Shown piece by piece: positions 10,001 to 18,481 of a stretch of DNA of 64,000 nt. The DNA lies in contig NZ_JBHRTR010000031.1 in the NCBI RefSeq assembly GCF_042646425.1, positions 62,001 to 126,000 on the forward strand, written 5' to 3'. Both the position numbers and the translations under genes were made by a program. Origin of the DNA: Marinibaculum pumilum (GTDB taxonomy: Bacteria > Pseudomonadota > Alphaproteobacteria > Ferrovibrionales > Ferrovibrionaceae). The notes beneath the pieces were generated by a model. It was not told where the DNA came from. It did no database searches and worked only from the letters and a program-made list of their open reading frames with translations. Each line of letters starts with the position of its first letter. Within the stretch, counting starts at the first letter, position 1.

Positions 10001-10114
10001 GGCCTCTACTACCTCGACGATTTCGGGACCGGCAGCGTCAGTGCCGGCAATATCCGGATGCTGGCGCTGTTCCAGAACGCCGTGCTGCAGGCCGCCGACA
10101 TCTGGCCGGGCTGA
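7028..10114 (+). CDS. Large repeat (beta-solenoid) putative surface or secreted protein, copy 2
   Basis: A 1028-residue paralogue of the preceding gene. The N-terminus (MTTVTITDTSDGDLIALTAT) matches the other copy's MTTVTVTGTAGADALALTAG, which fixes the start at ATG 7028 rather than the in-frame codon at 6992. The body is again ~23-residue VAGIETLLGSSAAEHVTLSG units plus ~46-residue NLLGGxDSLALADGGNSLSAFNVE units, with more of them than copy 1. The last ~150 residues (GAQSDGGGFGSPTGHDMVTG, then ALVLANDGTSSGLYYLDDFG) align with the copy 1 tail. I find no lysine and a single cysteine (GGACADTL). The shared ends with a variable repeat core indicate tandem duplication followed by repeat expansion or contraction. 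A secreted structural, adhesive or S-layer-like role is inferred; no enzymatic motif is visible. Confidence 0.8.
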   Translation: MTTVTITDTSDGDLIALTATQTQAIFDYQGGADIITFRNVPTEMLHLGMPTANTVVGGACADTLLLSNAAAVTVGLVETVIGSSASDTVSFYLPVTHAVVNLMGNGDTLLLTGSDNSLTVYNVERIFGGTGADSVTLGSSEGGATTTVAGIETLLGSSAAEHVTLSGAQTLTVAAIDSLVGGIAGERIDLSGDGAVTVAGIDTVVGAASATQALSLSGGGRVTVAAVDTVLGSSAGDRVDLSGGGLVTVAGLETVTGTGSGVQVALSGAGSVTVAGLDSLAGSGGGDFVTVSGAPTMTVSGIETLVGGSTGQHDASAFERIMVSGDASMTVAHIESLFGAVSDSVTVTLSAASTLTVSGVESVLGSASTDRLIITGAGNTTAAGIDILTGAGTVDQVALSGDNTMSVANVETLIGSTATDHVTVSGDVTMTVSQIDSIVGSFRYEWINATGPGTMIARDIDTLVAGGDQAENVTLAVAQNGAIINLLAGADRLQLADGSNAVSAFNIETVTGGTGADAVSLGGAGGNTVQVAAVETLSGNADLQSVTLGAAGTVTVSGVETVTGAGGGDWVALSGGGSLTASSVATLVGTAAAADAVTLAAAQSGNIVNLLGGGDSLALAAGGNSLSAYNVASLNGGAGADWVWIGGASGQSLTAAATETLVAGAQGDAVTLAAAQTGAIVNLLGGSDSLALADGGNSLSAFNVESIAGGGAADAVSLGGAGATTATVQAVETLLGIGGAGRWVTISGPSTVTAGGIDTLVGSGGDDSFEMAAAASGVIVNGLDGADSLTLSSGSNLLTVYNIETLYAGAGSDRIQLAGATGQTVALEAVETTIGTAAADQVTVLHGLALIEGAGGADTLVLTGNGGFAIAAYGAQSDGGGFGSPTGHDMVTGFDTGTVYNGTYYADGDRLWVTAGSSLEADLDADGNGTLSMTSRGQGAVNLSADEMVYLTQAVASGGLESAGFADLLSALGSIAGTGTALVLANDGTSSGLYYLDDFGTGSVSAGNIRMLALFQNAVLQAADIWPG

Positions 10115-10233
10115 CCGGCCGTCGGCCCGCAAGCGGCTGCGCATTGCGGACGGGGCCCGGTCGCGGGCAGGCTGTCGGGTGACAGGCGGCATCCGAAGAA
10201 GATGCCGGCCGGTGATGCCTGAGGGAGGGCCCG

Positions 10234-10674
10234 ATGTCCGTACAGCAGCTTGAGAATACCGAAGCCGTGAACCCGCGCACCATGGAGGAGGCGCGGGCCC
10301 TGGTGAAGCATGTGGAATCCCTGTTCATGCCCTGGAACGTGGAGGCGCTGGTCGCCGGCTTCACGCCGGACTGCGTGATCCGCTTCGGCGACCTGCCGGA
10401 ATTCGGCGGCCACGACGCGCTGCGCCGCTTCTTCACCGCGCGCAGCGAACGCCAGCGCAACTACCGCCTGACCAAGACCCTGCGCGGCCTGATGGGCGAT
10501 ACCATCTGCAACAGCTGGGAAGGGGCGTGGGAGGATGCCGCCAGCGGCCAGGCGATGACCGGCTTCGGCTGCGAGATCTGGCAGATGCGGGGCGGCAGGA
10601 TCGCGGTCTGGGAGGGGGCGTTCAACGCCGGGCCGGTCGGCGGTCAGGGCAGCATGCAGTCGCTTCTGACCTGA
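10234..10674 (+). CDS. Nuclear transport factor 2 (SnoaL-like) fold protein
   Basis: 146 residues with the pattern of the NTF2/SnoaL superfamily: an N-terminal helix ending VESLFMPWNVEALVAGFTPD, the 'FGDLPEFGGHDALRRFF' segment, and a curved sheet with NSWEGAWEDAASG and CEIWQMRGGRIAVWEGAFN. It looks close to the DUF1348 group. ATG 10234 has GAGGGAGG about 6 bases upstream. It lies 41 bases before a RidA-like gene and is probably co-transcribed with it. Members bind small hydrophobic ligands or act as isomerases, hydratases or lyases. No catalytic set can be assigned here. Confidence 0.75.
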   Translation: MSVQQLENTEAVNPRTMEEARALVKHVESLFMPWNVEALVAGFTPDCVIRFGDLPEFGGHDALRRFFTARSERQRNYRLTKTLRGLMGDTICNSWEGAWEDAASGQAMTGFGCEIWQMRGGRIAVWEGAFNAGPVGGQGSMQSLLT

Positions 10675-10715
10675 TTTTCCGGCAGCCTGCTGCCGCTCAA
10701 CGTGATGGAGGGGAA

Positions 10716-11126
10716 ATGTCAGACATCGGATACGAAGCGATCCTGCCCGAGGGCTGGGAGCGGCCGCGCGGCTATTCCCATGCCGTCGTCGCCGGCGGCA
10801 CCCGGGTGGTGAAGATCGCCGGGCAGATCGGCCGCGCGCCGGACCAGCGGCGGGTGGAGAGCGACGATTTCGGCACCCAGTGGCGGATCGCGATGGAGAA
10901 TCTGGTCGCGGTGCTGCGCGCCGCGGGCGGCGAACCGCAGCAGCTGGTGATGCTGCGCGCCTATGTCACCGAGATGGCGGAGTTCAACGCCGCCGGCGCG
11001 GCGATCGGCGCGGCCTGGGGGGCGACCCTGGGGCGGCATTTCCCGGCGATGACCCTGGTGCAGGTGCAGGCCCTGATCGATCCGGCCGCCAAGGTCGAGA
11101 TCGAGGGCGAGGCCGTGCTGCCGTAG
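10716..11126 (+). CDS. RidA family (YjgF/UK114-like) protein
   Basis: 136 residues of the RidA/YjgF fold. It has RPRGYSHAVV at the N-terminus, VVKIAGQIGRAPD, the subunit-interface segment MLRAYVTEMAEF, and a C-terminal FPAMTLVQVQALIDPAAKVEIEG. Genuine RidA enamine/imine deaminases have a conserved Arg in a C-terminal R-x-x/CVEV-x-x region. Here the corresponding stretch is AMTLVQVQAL, so Arg appears to be missing and this is likely a non-RidA subgroup member of unknown specificity. ATG 10716 has GGAGGGGAA directly upstream. It follows the SnoaL-like gene and ends convergently with korB. Confidence 0.8.
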   Translation: MSDIGYEAILPEGWERPRGYSHAVVAGGTRVVKIAGQIGRAPDQRRVESDDFGTQWRIAMENLVAVLRAAGGEPQQLVMLRAYVTEMAEFNAAGAAIGAAWGATLGRHFPAMTLVQVQALIDPAAKVEIEGEAVLP

Positions 11127-11149
11127 CGCACTCCCGGAGCCGGCGGAAA

Positions 11150-11250
11150 CCTCGTCGTTCTCGCGCTTGACCCGAGAACCCATTCCGCTGGCCGTACGGC
11201 AGCTTGAAGGCTGGCGGAATGGATCCCCGGCTCAAGGCCGGGGACGACGA
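11150..11250. repeat. REP-like palindromic intergenic element
   Basis: Three nested palindromes lie between convergent genes: GTTCTCG/CGAGAAC (11157-11163 with 11173-11179), ATTCCGC/GCGGAAT (11182-11188 with 11214-11220), and CCCCGGC/GCCGGGG (11225-11231 with 11237-11243). The motif CGTCGTTCTCGCGCTTGACC resembles CGTCGTCCTTGGGCTCGACC in the repeat cluster near 26.3 kb, so both belong to one dispersed family. No coding sequence is seen here. Confidence 0.65.
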
Positions 11251-11318
11251 TCGTGAATATGTCGCCGCTTCCATCGTCTGCGGGGCGCTCCAGCCTGCGG
11301 CGAACGCTGGCGAAAGCG

Positions 11319-11347
11319 AAAGGGCGGCACCGCAGGTGCCGCCCTTT
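11319..11347 (-). terminator. Terminator hairpin downstream of korB
   Basis: A 13-bp perfect stem (11319-11331 with 11335-11347) with a 3-base loop; the arm AAAGGGCGGCAC gives T-rich flanks on both strands. It sits 26 bases past the korB stop and could also stop transcripts arriving from ridA on the plus strand. Confidence 0.75.
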
Positions 11348-11373
11348 CATGTCTTCGGCCTCCGGCCGGGCCG

Positions 11374-12396
11374 TCAGACGGTCCAGGTATGGCCGGAATG
11401 CAGCAACTCGTTCAGGGTGGCGTTCGGCTTCTTCTCCATCGCCGAGGTCACCTGGCTGGTGACGGCCACCTCGTAGGTCGGTGCCGGGTCGTCGTAGAGG
11501 ACGCCCATTGCGACCGGCATGTTCGGCGGCTCCATCTGCGCCAGCAGGGTGGCCAGCACCGGGTTGGTCTGGTCGTGGACCAGGATGTCATCCTCGGTGA
11601 TGCCATCCTCGCCGATCACCACCGCCTCCAGGGTCAGGGTCTTGGGGTTCAGGCGGATACCCTTGTTCTTGTCCTTGCCGTAGATCAGCGGCTCGCCATG
11701 GGTGACCAGAAGCTGAGTCTCGTCGGCGGAGCCCTTCTCGGTGATCTGCCCGAACACGCCGTTATTGTAGACGATGCAGTTCTGCAGGATCTCCACGAAG
11801 CCGGTGCCCGGATGGGCATGGGCGCGCTTGAGCACCTCAGGCAGGTGCTTGGCGCCGACATCGTAGGAACGGCCGACGAAGCGTGCGCCCGTGCCCAGCG
11901 CGAAGGAGCAGGGATTGGTCGGCCGGTCCACCGAGCCCAGCGGCGTGGAAGGGGAGCGGGTGCCGAGCCGCGAGGTCGGCGAGTACTGCCCCTTGGTCAG
12001 GCCGTAGATCTCGTTGTTGAACAGCAGGAACTGCAGGTTCACGTTGCGGCGCAGGACATGCAGCAGGTGGTTGCCGCCGATCGACAGCGCGTCGCCGTCG
12101 CCAGACACCACCCAGACGTCGAGCTCGGGATTGGACAGCTTCAGCCCGGTCGCGAAGGCCGGCGCGCGGCCATGGATCGTGTGGAAGCCGTAGGTGTCCA
12201 TGTAGTAGGGGAAGCGCGCCGCGCAGCCGATGCCGGAGATGAAGACCATGTTCTCCTTCGGCACGCCGAGTTCCGGCATGGTGCGCTGCACCGCCTTCAG
12301 GATCGCATAATCGCCGCAGCCCGGGCACCAGCGCACGTCCTGGTCGGTTGCGAAATCCTTCGCGGTCAGCTTGGTGTCGATCTTGGGAACGTTCAT
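11374..12396 (-). CDS. korB: 2-oxoacid:ferredoxin oxidoreductase, beta (TPP) subunit
   Basis: 340 residues. With KorA it forms the oxygen-stable two-subunit enzyme that oxidatively decarboxylates 2-oxoglutarate (or related 2-oxoacids) to acyl-CoA and reduces ferredoxin. Visible features are WCPGCGDYAIL (first cluster and TPP region), GIGCAARFPYY, the thiamine-diphosphate motif GDGDALSIGGNH, and NNEIYGLTKGQYSPTS, a KorB-type signature. The start (complement of 12394-12396) has a GGGAGAA ribosome binding site. A long in-frame upstream extension belongs to another frame of korA and was discarded. It lies 35 bases after korA, so they form one operon, ended by the hairpin at 11319-11347. No ferredoxin gene is nearby. 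Confidence 0.93.
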   Translation of the reverse strand: MNVPKIDTKLTAKDFATDQDVRWCPGCGDYAILKAVQRTMPELGVPKENMVFISGIGCAARFPYYMDTYGFHTIHGRAPAFATGLKLSNPELDVWVVSGDGDALSIGGNHLLHVLRRNVNLQFLLFNNEIYGLTKGQYSPTSRLGTRSPSTPLGSVDRPTNPCSFALGTGARFVGRSYDVGAKHLPEVLKRAHAHPGTGFVEILQNCIVYNNGVFGQITEKGSADETQLLVTHGEPLIYGKDKNKGIRLNPKTLTLEAVVIGEDGITEDDILVHDQTNPVLATLLAQMEPPNMPVAMGVLYDDPAPTYEVAVTSQVTSAMEKKPNATLNELLHSGHTWTV

Positions 12397-12431
12397 CTCG
12401 TTTCTCCCAGCTGATCTTTCGACGGTCGCCG

Positions 12432-14315
<1,884 letters not shown>

Positions 14316-14913
14316 ACCAAAATCCGTTTCTGGCCCCATCCTCGTCGCGCCCGGCATCCCCGGGGACGACCGGTTCGGCGCTCTGCCGGCGTGCACGCAG
14401 CAGGCCGTGTGTCCATCATCGCGGCCGGCGGCGGCAGGGCATTCTCGTTTTCGTCCGAAACCCGGGGCGGCTGGCCCCTCTGCCCGCTCCACCGCGCCGC
14501 AACCATACTGCCCTGCGCGCCCATCCTGCCGGCGCCGGAAAGGCGGGGCGAGGCGATGGACCGCGTAGGCGGCGCAGGGCATCGAGGCGCGGAGGGTAAG
14601 GTCAGGCAGACTTCGAACGGATGGCATTCCCCCTTGGATATCGGCCGAAACCAACCGGCCGACATCGTCCCGTCATACTACCACGCCGCGGGTGACGGCG
14701 AGGCACCAATCCTAGCGCCCCGTAGCCCTTGGACGCCGATCCTTGCGCCCTGTTCCAGGGCAATCCCTAATGGCGGGTCCAATATGGGGCACGACCCGGC
14801 CGGCGGAAATCCCACCCCGCGCAGGGCGGCCGAACGCAGGGTGCATGGCCGTTGGGGTGACCAGCGGCGCGCCCCCGGTTCCGCAATGCGGCCCAGACTG
14901 CGGACAGCACGGA
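14316..14913. other. Gene-free divergent region between korA and pncA
   Basis: About 600 bases with only shadow reading frames that lack ribosome binding sites and family similarity. It must contain the korAB promoter (minus strand). A fragment near 14365-14380 (CATCCCCGGGGACGACCGG) vaguely resembles the REP-like family. Nothing else is recognised. Confidence 0.5.
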
Positions 14914-14937
14914 ATTTCATTAGCATACAAATGAAAT
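14914..14937. promoter_or_regulatory. Inverted repeat (possible operator) upstream of pncA
   Basis: The arms ATTTCATT and AATGAAAT form a perfect 8-bp inverted repeat around AGCATACA, ending 34 bases before the pncA start. The AT-rich sequence stands out against GC-rich surroundings. The size and composition suit a dimeric regulator such as MarR or TetR type. The regulator is unknown. Confidence 0.5.
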
Positions 14938-14971
14938 CCACCAGTTGCAATGAGGATGGGGGAATGAGGCG

Positions 14972-15610
14972 ATGGCAATGACGACACTCTCGAATCCGGG
15001 CGACACCGACATCCTGCTGGTGATCGACGTCCAGAACGACTTCTGCCCGGGCGGCAGCCTGGCGGTGCCGGACGGCGACTCCATCGTGCCGGGGATCAAC
15101 GCGCTGGCGGCCCGCTTCGCCCATGTGGTGCTGACGCAGGACTGGCACCCGGCGGGACATTCCTCCTTCGCCAGCGCGCATGCAGGCGCCGCGCCCTTCT
15201 CCACCACCGCGATGCCCTATGGCGAGCAGATCCTCTGGCCGGACCATTGCGTCATCGGGACCCGCGGCGCGGCCTTCCATGCCGGGCTGGAGATCCCGCA
15301 TGCCGAAATGGTGCTGCGCAAGGGATTCCGCCCCGCCATCGATTCCTACTCCGCCTTCTACGAGAACGACCGCACGACCCCCACCGGGCTTGCCGGATAC
15401 CTGCGGGAGCGCGGCTTCACGCGGGTCTTCGGCACCGGCCTCGCGCTCGATGTCTGCGTCCGCTACTCGCTGGAGGATGCCCGCCGGCTGGGCTTCGACG
15501 CGGTCCTGGTGGAGGACCTGGCCCGGCCGATCGACACGCATGGCTCGCTGGCTGCGGCGATGCAGGCGTTCGCGGCCAGCGGCGTGACGCTCGTGCGCGC
15601 CGCCGCATGA
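14972..15610 (+). CDS. pncA: Nicotinamidase (nicotinamide deamidase)
   Basis: 212 residues of the isochorismatase-like hydrolase family. The enzyme turns nicotinamide into nicotinate for NAD salvage. The catalytic Asp19 is in LLVIDVQNDF, the metal ligands Asp57, His59 and His63 in QDWHPAGHSSF, the catalytic Lys in VLRKGF, and the nucleophile Cys162 in GLALDVCVRYS. Length and motif order are those of PncA. ATG 14972 is used, though ATG 14978 is also possible; the GGATGGGGGAA upstream could serve either. It stands alone between korA (divergent) and the pst operon. The inverted repeat at 14914-14937 may regulate it. Confidence 0.92.
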   Translation: MAMTTLSNPGDTDILLVIDVQNDFCPGGSLAVPDGDSIVPGINALAARFAHVVLTQDWHPAGHSSFASAHAGAAPFSTTAMPYGEQILWPDHCVIGTRGAAFHAGLEIPHAEMVLRKGFRPAIDSYSAFYENDRTTPTGLAGYLRERGFTRVFGTGLALDVCVRYSLEDARRLGFDAVLVEDLARPIDTHGSLAAAMQAFAASGVTLVRAAA

Positions 15611-15655
15611 CGCGGCGATGGCTGGTTTCTGCGGCTTCCTGCGGGGTCGCGCGGG

Positions 15656-15677
15656 CTGTCATGAAAACGTCACATAA
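15656..15677 (+). promoter_or_regulatory. Pho box (PhoB binding site) upstream of pstS
   Basis: Two 11-base direct half-units, CTGTCATGAAA and ACGTCACATAA. The first 7-mer is a perfect Pho-box half-site and the second matches partly (ACGTCAC). It lies about 100 bases before pstS. phoB itself is in the same gene cluster, so phosphate-starvation control is well supported. Confidence 0.75.
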
Positions 15678-15777
15678 TTGAAATCAACGAGTCATTCGCC
15701 CTCGGTAAGACAGGCCCGGTCCGGGCAGGCGACAGGCCTTCCCGTGGTGCCTCAAGGCCCAGTCAAGGAGGGTGACA

Positions 15778-16815
15778 GTGAGCAAAAGGTTTCTTACGGC
15801 GGCGCTGGCAGGCGCGGCCCTGACCGTCGTTGCGGCCGCCGGTGCGGCGCAGGCGGCCGACCAGATCAAGATCGTCGGTTCCTCGACGGTCTATCCGTTC
15901 TCCACCTCCGTGGCCGAGCGCTTCGCGGCCGCCACGAAGTTCCCGGCGCCGATCGTGGAATCGACTGGCACCGGCGGCGGCATGAAGCTGTTCTGCGCCG
16001 GCGTCTCCAGCGACACCCCGGACTTCACCAACGCCTCGCGGGCGATCAAGAAGTCCGAGTACGACAACTGCATGGCGAACGGCGTCGACAGCATCACCGA
16101 GATCAAGATCGGTTATGACGGCATCGTCTTCGCCAATTCCCGCGAAGCCGACCCGATGCCGGTGACCAAGGAGCAGATCTTCCTGGCCCTGGCGAAGACC
16201 GTGCCGGTCGACGGCAAGCTGCAGGATAATCCCTACAAGACCTGGAAGCAGATCGACGCCTCCCTGCCGGACGCGGAGATCCAGGTGCTCGGCCCGCCGC
16301 CGACCTCCGGCACCCGCGACGCCTTCGTCGAGCTGGTGATGGAAGAGGCCTGCGACGAGATCGCCGCCTACAAGGCGCTGGAAGGTGACAAGAAAGCGCA
16401 CAAGGCCGCCTGCACCGCAATCCGCGAGGATGGCGCCTATATCGACGCCGGCGAGAACGACAACCTGATCGTCTCCAAGCTGGTTGCCAACCCGACGGCC
16501 TTCGGCATCTTCGGCTTCAGCTTCCTGGACCAGAACGCCTCCAAGATCCGCGGCGAGACGGTCGAGGGTGTCGAGCCGACCTTCGACAACATCGCCGACG
16601 GCAAGTACGGCGTGTCCCGCTCGCTGTTCGTCTACGTCAAGGACGCCCATGTCGGCCAGAAGCCGGGCATGAAGGAGTTCATCGACGAGTTCACCTCCGA
16701 GAAGGCCTGGGGCCCGGACGGCTATCTGGCGGAGAAGGGCCTGATCCCGCTGCCGGACGACGAGCGCAAGAAGCAGCGCGAGAACGCCATGTCGCTCGGC
16801 AAGCTGACCATGTGA
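15778..16815 (+). CDS. pstS: Phosphate ABC transporter, periplasmic phosphate-binding protein
   Basis: 345 residues. A signal peptide with a hydrophobic core (LTAALAGAALTVVAAAGAAQA) is cleaved near residue 26. The mature protein starts ADQIKIVGSSTVYPF, the typical PstS phosphate-binding N-terminus, with GTGGGMKLFCAG and PTSGTRDAFVEL completing the ligand site. The start GTG 15778 was preferred over the in-frame GTG 15772 because AAGGAGG at 15765-15771 is correctly spaced for it. It is preceded by a Pho box and followed by two hairpins before pstC, which would allow more PstS than permease to be made. Confidence 0.93.
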   Translation: MSKRFLTAALAGAALTVVAAAGAAQAADQIKIVGSSTVYPFSTSVAERFAAATKFPAPIVESTGTGGGMKLFCAGVSSDTPDFTNASRAIKKSEYDNCMANGVDSITEIKIGYDGIVFANSREADPMPVTKEQIFLALAKTVPVDGKLQDNPYKTWKQIDASLPDAEIQVLGPPPTSGTRDAFVELVMEEACDEIAAYKALEGDKKAHKAACTAIREDGAYIDAGENDNLIVSKLVANPTAFGIFGFSFLDQNASKIRGETVEGVEPTFDNIADGKYGVSRSLFVYVKDAHVGQKPGMKEFIDEFTSEKAWGPDGYLAEKGLIPLPDDERKKQRENAMSLGKLTM

Positions 16816-16831
16816 TCGACCCTTCGGGGTC

Positions 16832-16860
16832 GGGGCCGGATCCCTGTCGGGTCCGGCCCC
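16832..16860 (+). terminator. Intra-operon hairpin 1 after pstS
   Basis: A 9-bp stem (GGGGCCGGA at 16832-16840 with TCCGGCCCC at 16852-16860), extended by CCC/GGG in the loop. No U-run follows, so it is more likely an RNA-stabilising or attenuating hairpin than a strong terminator. Confidence 0.5.
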
Positions 16861-16872
16861 TCAGTTCGGGAG

Positions 16873-16901
16873 GGGCCGCAGCCAACGGGTTGCGGCCCTT
16901 T
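16873..16901 (+). terminator. Intra-operon terminator-like hairpin 2 after pstS
   Basis: An 11-bp stem with one G-U pair (16873-16883 with 16888-16898), AACG loop, followed by TTT. It probably ends most pstS transcripts with partial read-through to pstCAB. The remaining ~200 bases to pstC show no gene. Confidence 0.6.
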
Positions 16902-17101
16902 CCAGCCGGTGCCCACGCATCCCCAGCGCCTGAAACAGGGTCGCGTCGGGATGAGGTCGGTGCCGGGCAGTCCGGTCGGGGGGGCCGGGCATTGGGTGAC
17001 CGCAAGGCCGCCTGAAAGCGGTGGTCGCCTTCGCCAGGCCGGGCCCGATCTGCTACCAGGGCCCGGGTAACGTTGCGCGACACCATCACTCGGGGGAGAC
17101 G

Positions 17102-18481
17102 ATGGTCCTCGTCATCCTGATCGCCATTCTCGGTCTCGCCTACCTGGCCTTTCACTATGGCCGGCGCCGGGCGCTGGTCCGTCCCGAAGGCCTGCCGGCG
17201 AATTTCCATTCGCTGCCCAGCTATTACGGCTACTACACCATGCTCTGGGCGGCGGTGCCGCCGATCCTCGTGCTCTGCGGCTGGCTGATCATCGAGCCCG
17301 GCCTGCTGCGCGGGATGATCGAGCAGCAGCTGGCCGGCCAGCTCGACGAGAGTTCCGCCAGCATCGTCCTGGTGATGGAGGATGTCCGGCGCATGGCCTC
17401 CGGCGAGCGTGTGCTGCGCGAATACGGCCCGGGCATCCAGCAGGTCGTCGCCGATTATCGCGAGCTGCGCTACATCGCCTATGCCTGCGTGGTGGCGGTG
17501 ATGGCGGCGGTCGCGGCGGCCGGCTTCCTGTTCGCGCGCACCCGGCTGGTGCCGCAGTTCCGCGCCCGCAACACCGTCGAGAAGGTGGTGATGGCGGCGA
17601 TGATGTTCTCCGCCTGCGTCGCCATCCTGACCACCGTCGGCATCGTGCTGTCGCTGCTGTTCGAGGCGGTGCTGTTCTTCAACAAATATCCCTTCTTCGA
17701 CTTCCTGTTCGGCCTGACCTGGAGCCCGCAGGCGGCGCTCCGCGCCGACCAGGTGGGGTCGGGCGAGGGGACCTTCGGCGCCATCCCGCTGCTGGCCGGC
17801 ACGGCGATGATCAGCCTGATCGCGATGATCGTGGCAGTGCCGATCGGCCTGATGGCTGCGATCTACCTGGCGGAATATGCCAGCCCCCGGATGCGGGCGA
17901 CCGCCAAGCCGATCCTGGAGATCCTGGCCGGCATCCCGACCGTGGTGTACGGCTTCTTCGCCGCGATCACGGTGGCGCCCCTGTTTTCCGATATCGGCTC
18001 CTGGGCCAGCATCCCGACCAGCCCGGACAGCGCCCTCGCCGCCGGCGTGGTGATGGGGATCATGATCATTCCCTTCATCTCCTCGCTGTCGGACGACGTG
18101 ATCAACGCCGTGCCGCAGTCGATGCGCGACGGCTCCTACGCCTTGGGCGCCACCCAGTCGGAAACCATCCGCAAGGTGCTGATGCCGGCCGCCCTGCCGG
18201 GGATCATGGGCGCCGTCCTGCTGGCCGCCAGCCGCGCCATCGGCGAGACGATGATCGTGGTTATGGCCGCCGGCCTGGTCGCGAACCTGACCGCGAACCC
18301 GTTCGAGGCGGTGACCACGGTCACCGTGCAGATCGCGACCCTGCTGGTCGGCGACCAGGAGTTCGACAGCGCCAAGACCCTGTCGGTGTTCGCGCTGGGC
18401 CTGCTGCTGTTCATCGTGACCCTGATCCTGAACCTGATCGCGCTCCGGATCGTCCGCAAATATCGAGAGCAATATGAGTGA
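17102..18481 (+). CDS. pstC: Phosphate ABC transporter permease PstC (extended form)
   Basis: 459 residues, much longer than the ~320 of the enterobacterial protein. A first hydrophobic segment (VLVILIAILGLAYLAF) is followed by an extra N-terminal region with two more membrane segments and a loop (about 40-190). The standard permease core has the EAA-type motif near SYALGATQSETIRKVLMPAA and membrane helices such as MISLIAMIVAVPIGLMAAIYL. ATG 17102 follows GGGGGAGA. It overlaps pstA by 8 bases (ATGAGTGA), indicating translational coupling. The protein forms the inner-membrane channel with PstA. Confidence 0.92.
   Translation: MVLVILIAILGLAYLAFHYGRRRALVRPEGLPANFHSLPSYYGYYTMLWAAVPPILVLCGWLIIEPGLLRGMIEQQLAGQLDESSASIVLVMEDVRRMASGERVLREYGPGIQQVVADYRELRYIAYACVVAVMAAVAAAGFLFARTRLVPQFRARNTVEKVVMAAMMFSACVAILTTVGIVLSLLFEAVLFFNKYPFFDFLFGLTWSPQAALRADQVGSGEGTFGAIPLLAGTAMISLIAMIVAVPIGLMAAIYLAEYASPRMRATAKPILEILAGIPTVVYGFFAAITVAPLFSDIGSWASIPTSPDSALAAGVVMGIMIIPFISSLSDDVINAVPQSMRDGSYALGATQSETIRKVLMPAALPGIMGAVLLAASRAIGETMIVVMAAGLVANLTANPFEAVTTVTVQIATLLVGDQEFDSAKTLSVFALGLLLFIVTLILNLIALRIVRKYREQYE

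Noticed and set aside
4360..10114. Classical RTX toxin or hemolysin
   Set aside because: GGxGxDxx-type pieces occur but not the regular nonapeptide array, and no activating acyltransferase or type I exporter is adjacent.
6869..10192. An 1107-codon minus-strand open frame opposite the second repeat protein
   Set aside because: It is the reverse reading of a repetitive GC-rich gene; its repeats only mirror those of the plus strand.
14391..14981. A 196-codon open frame between korA and pncA
   Set aside because: No ribosome binding site, no recognisable domain, and it overlaps the pncA start in another frame.
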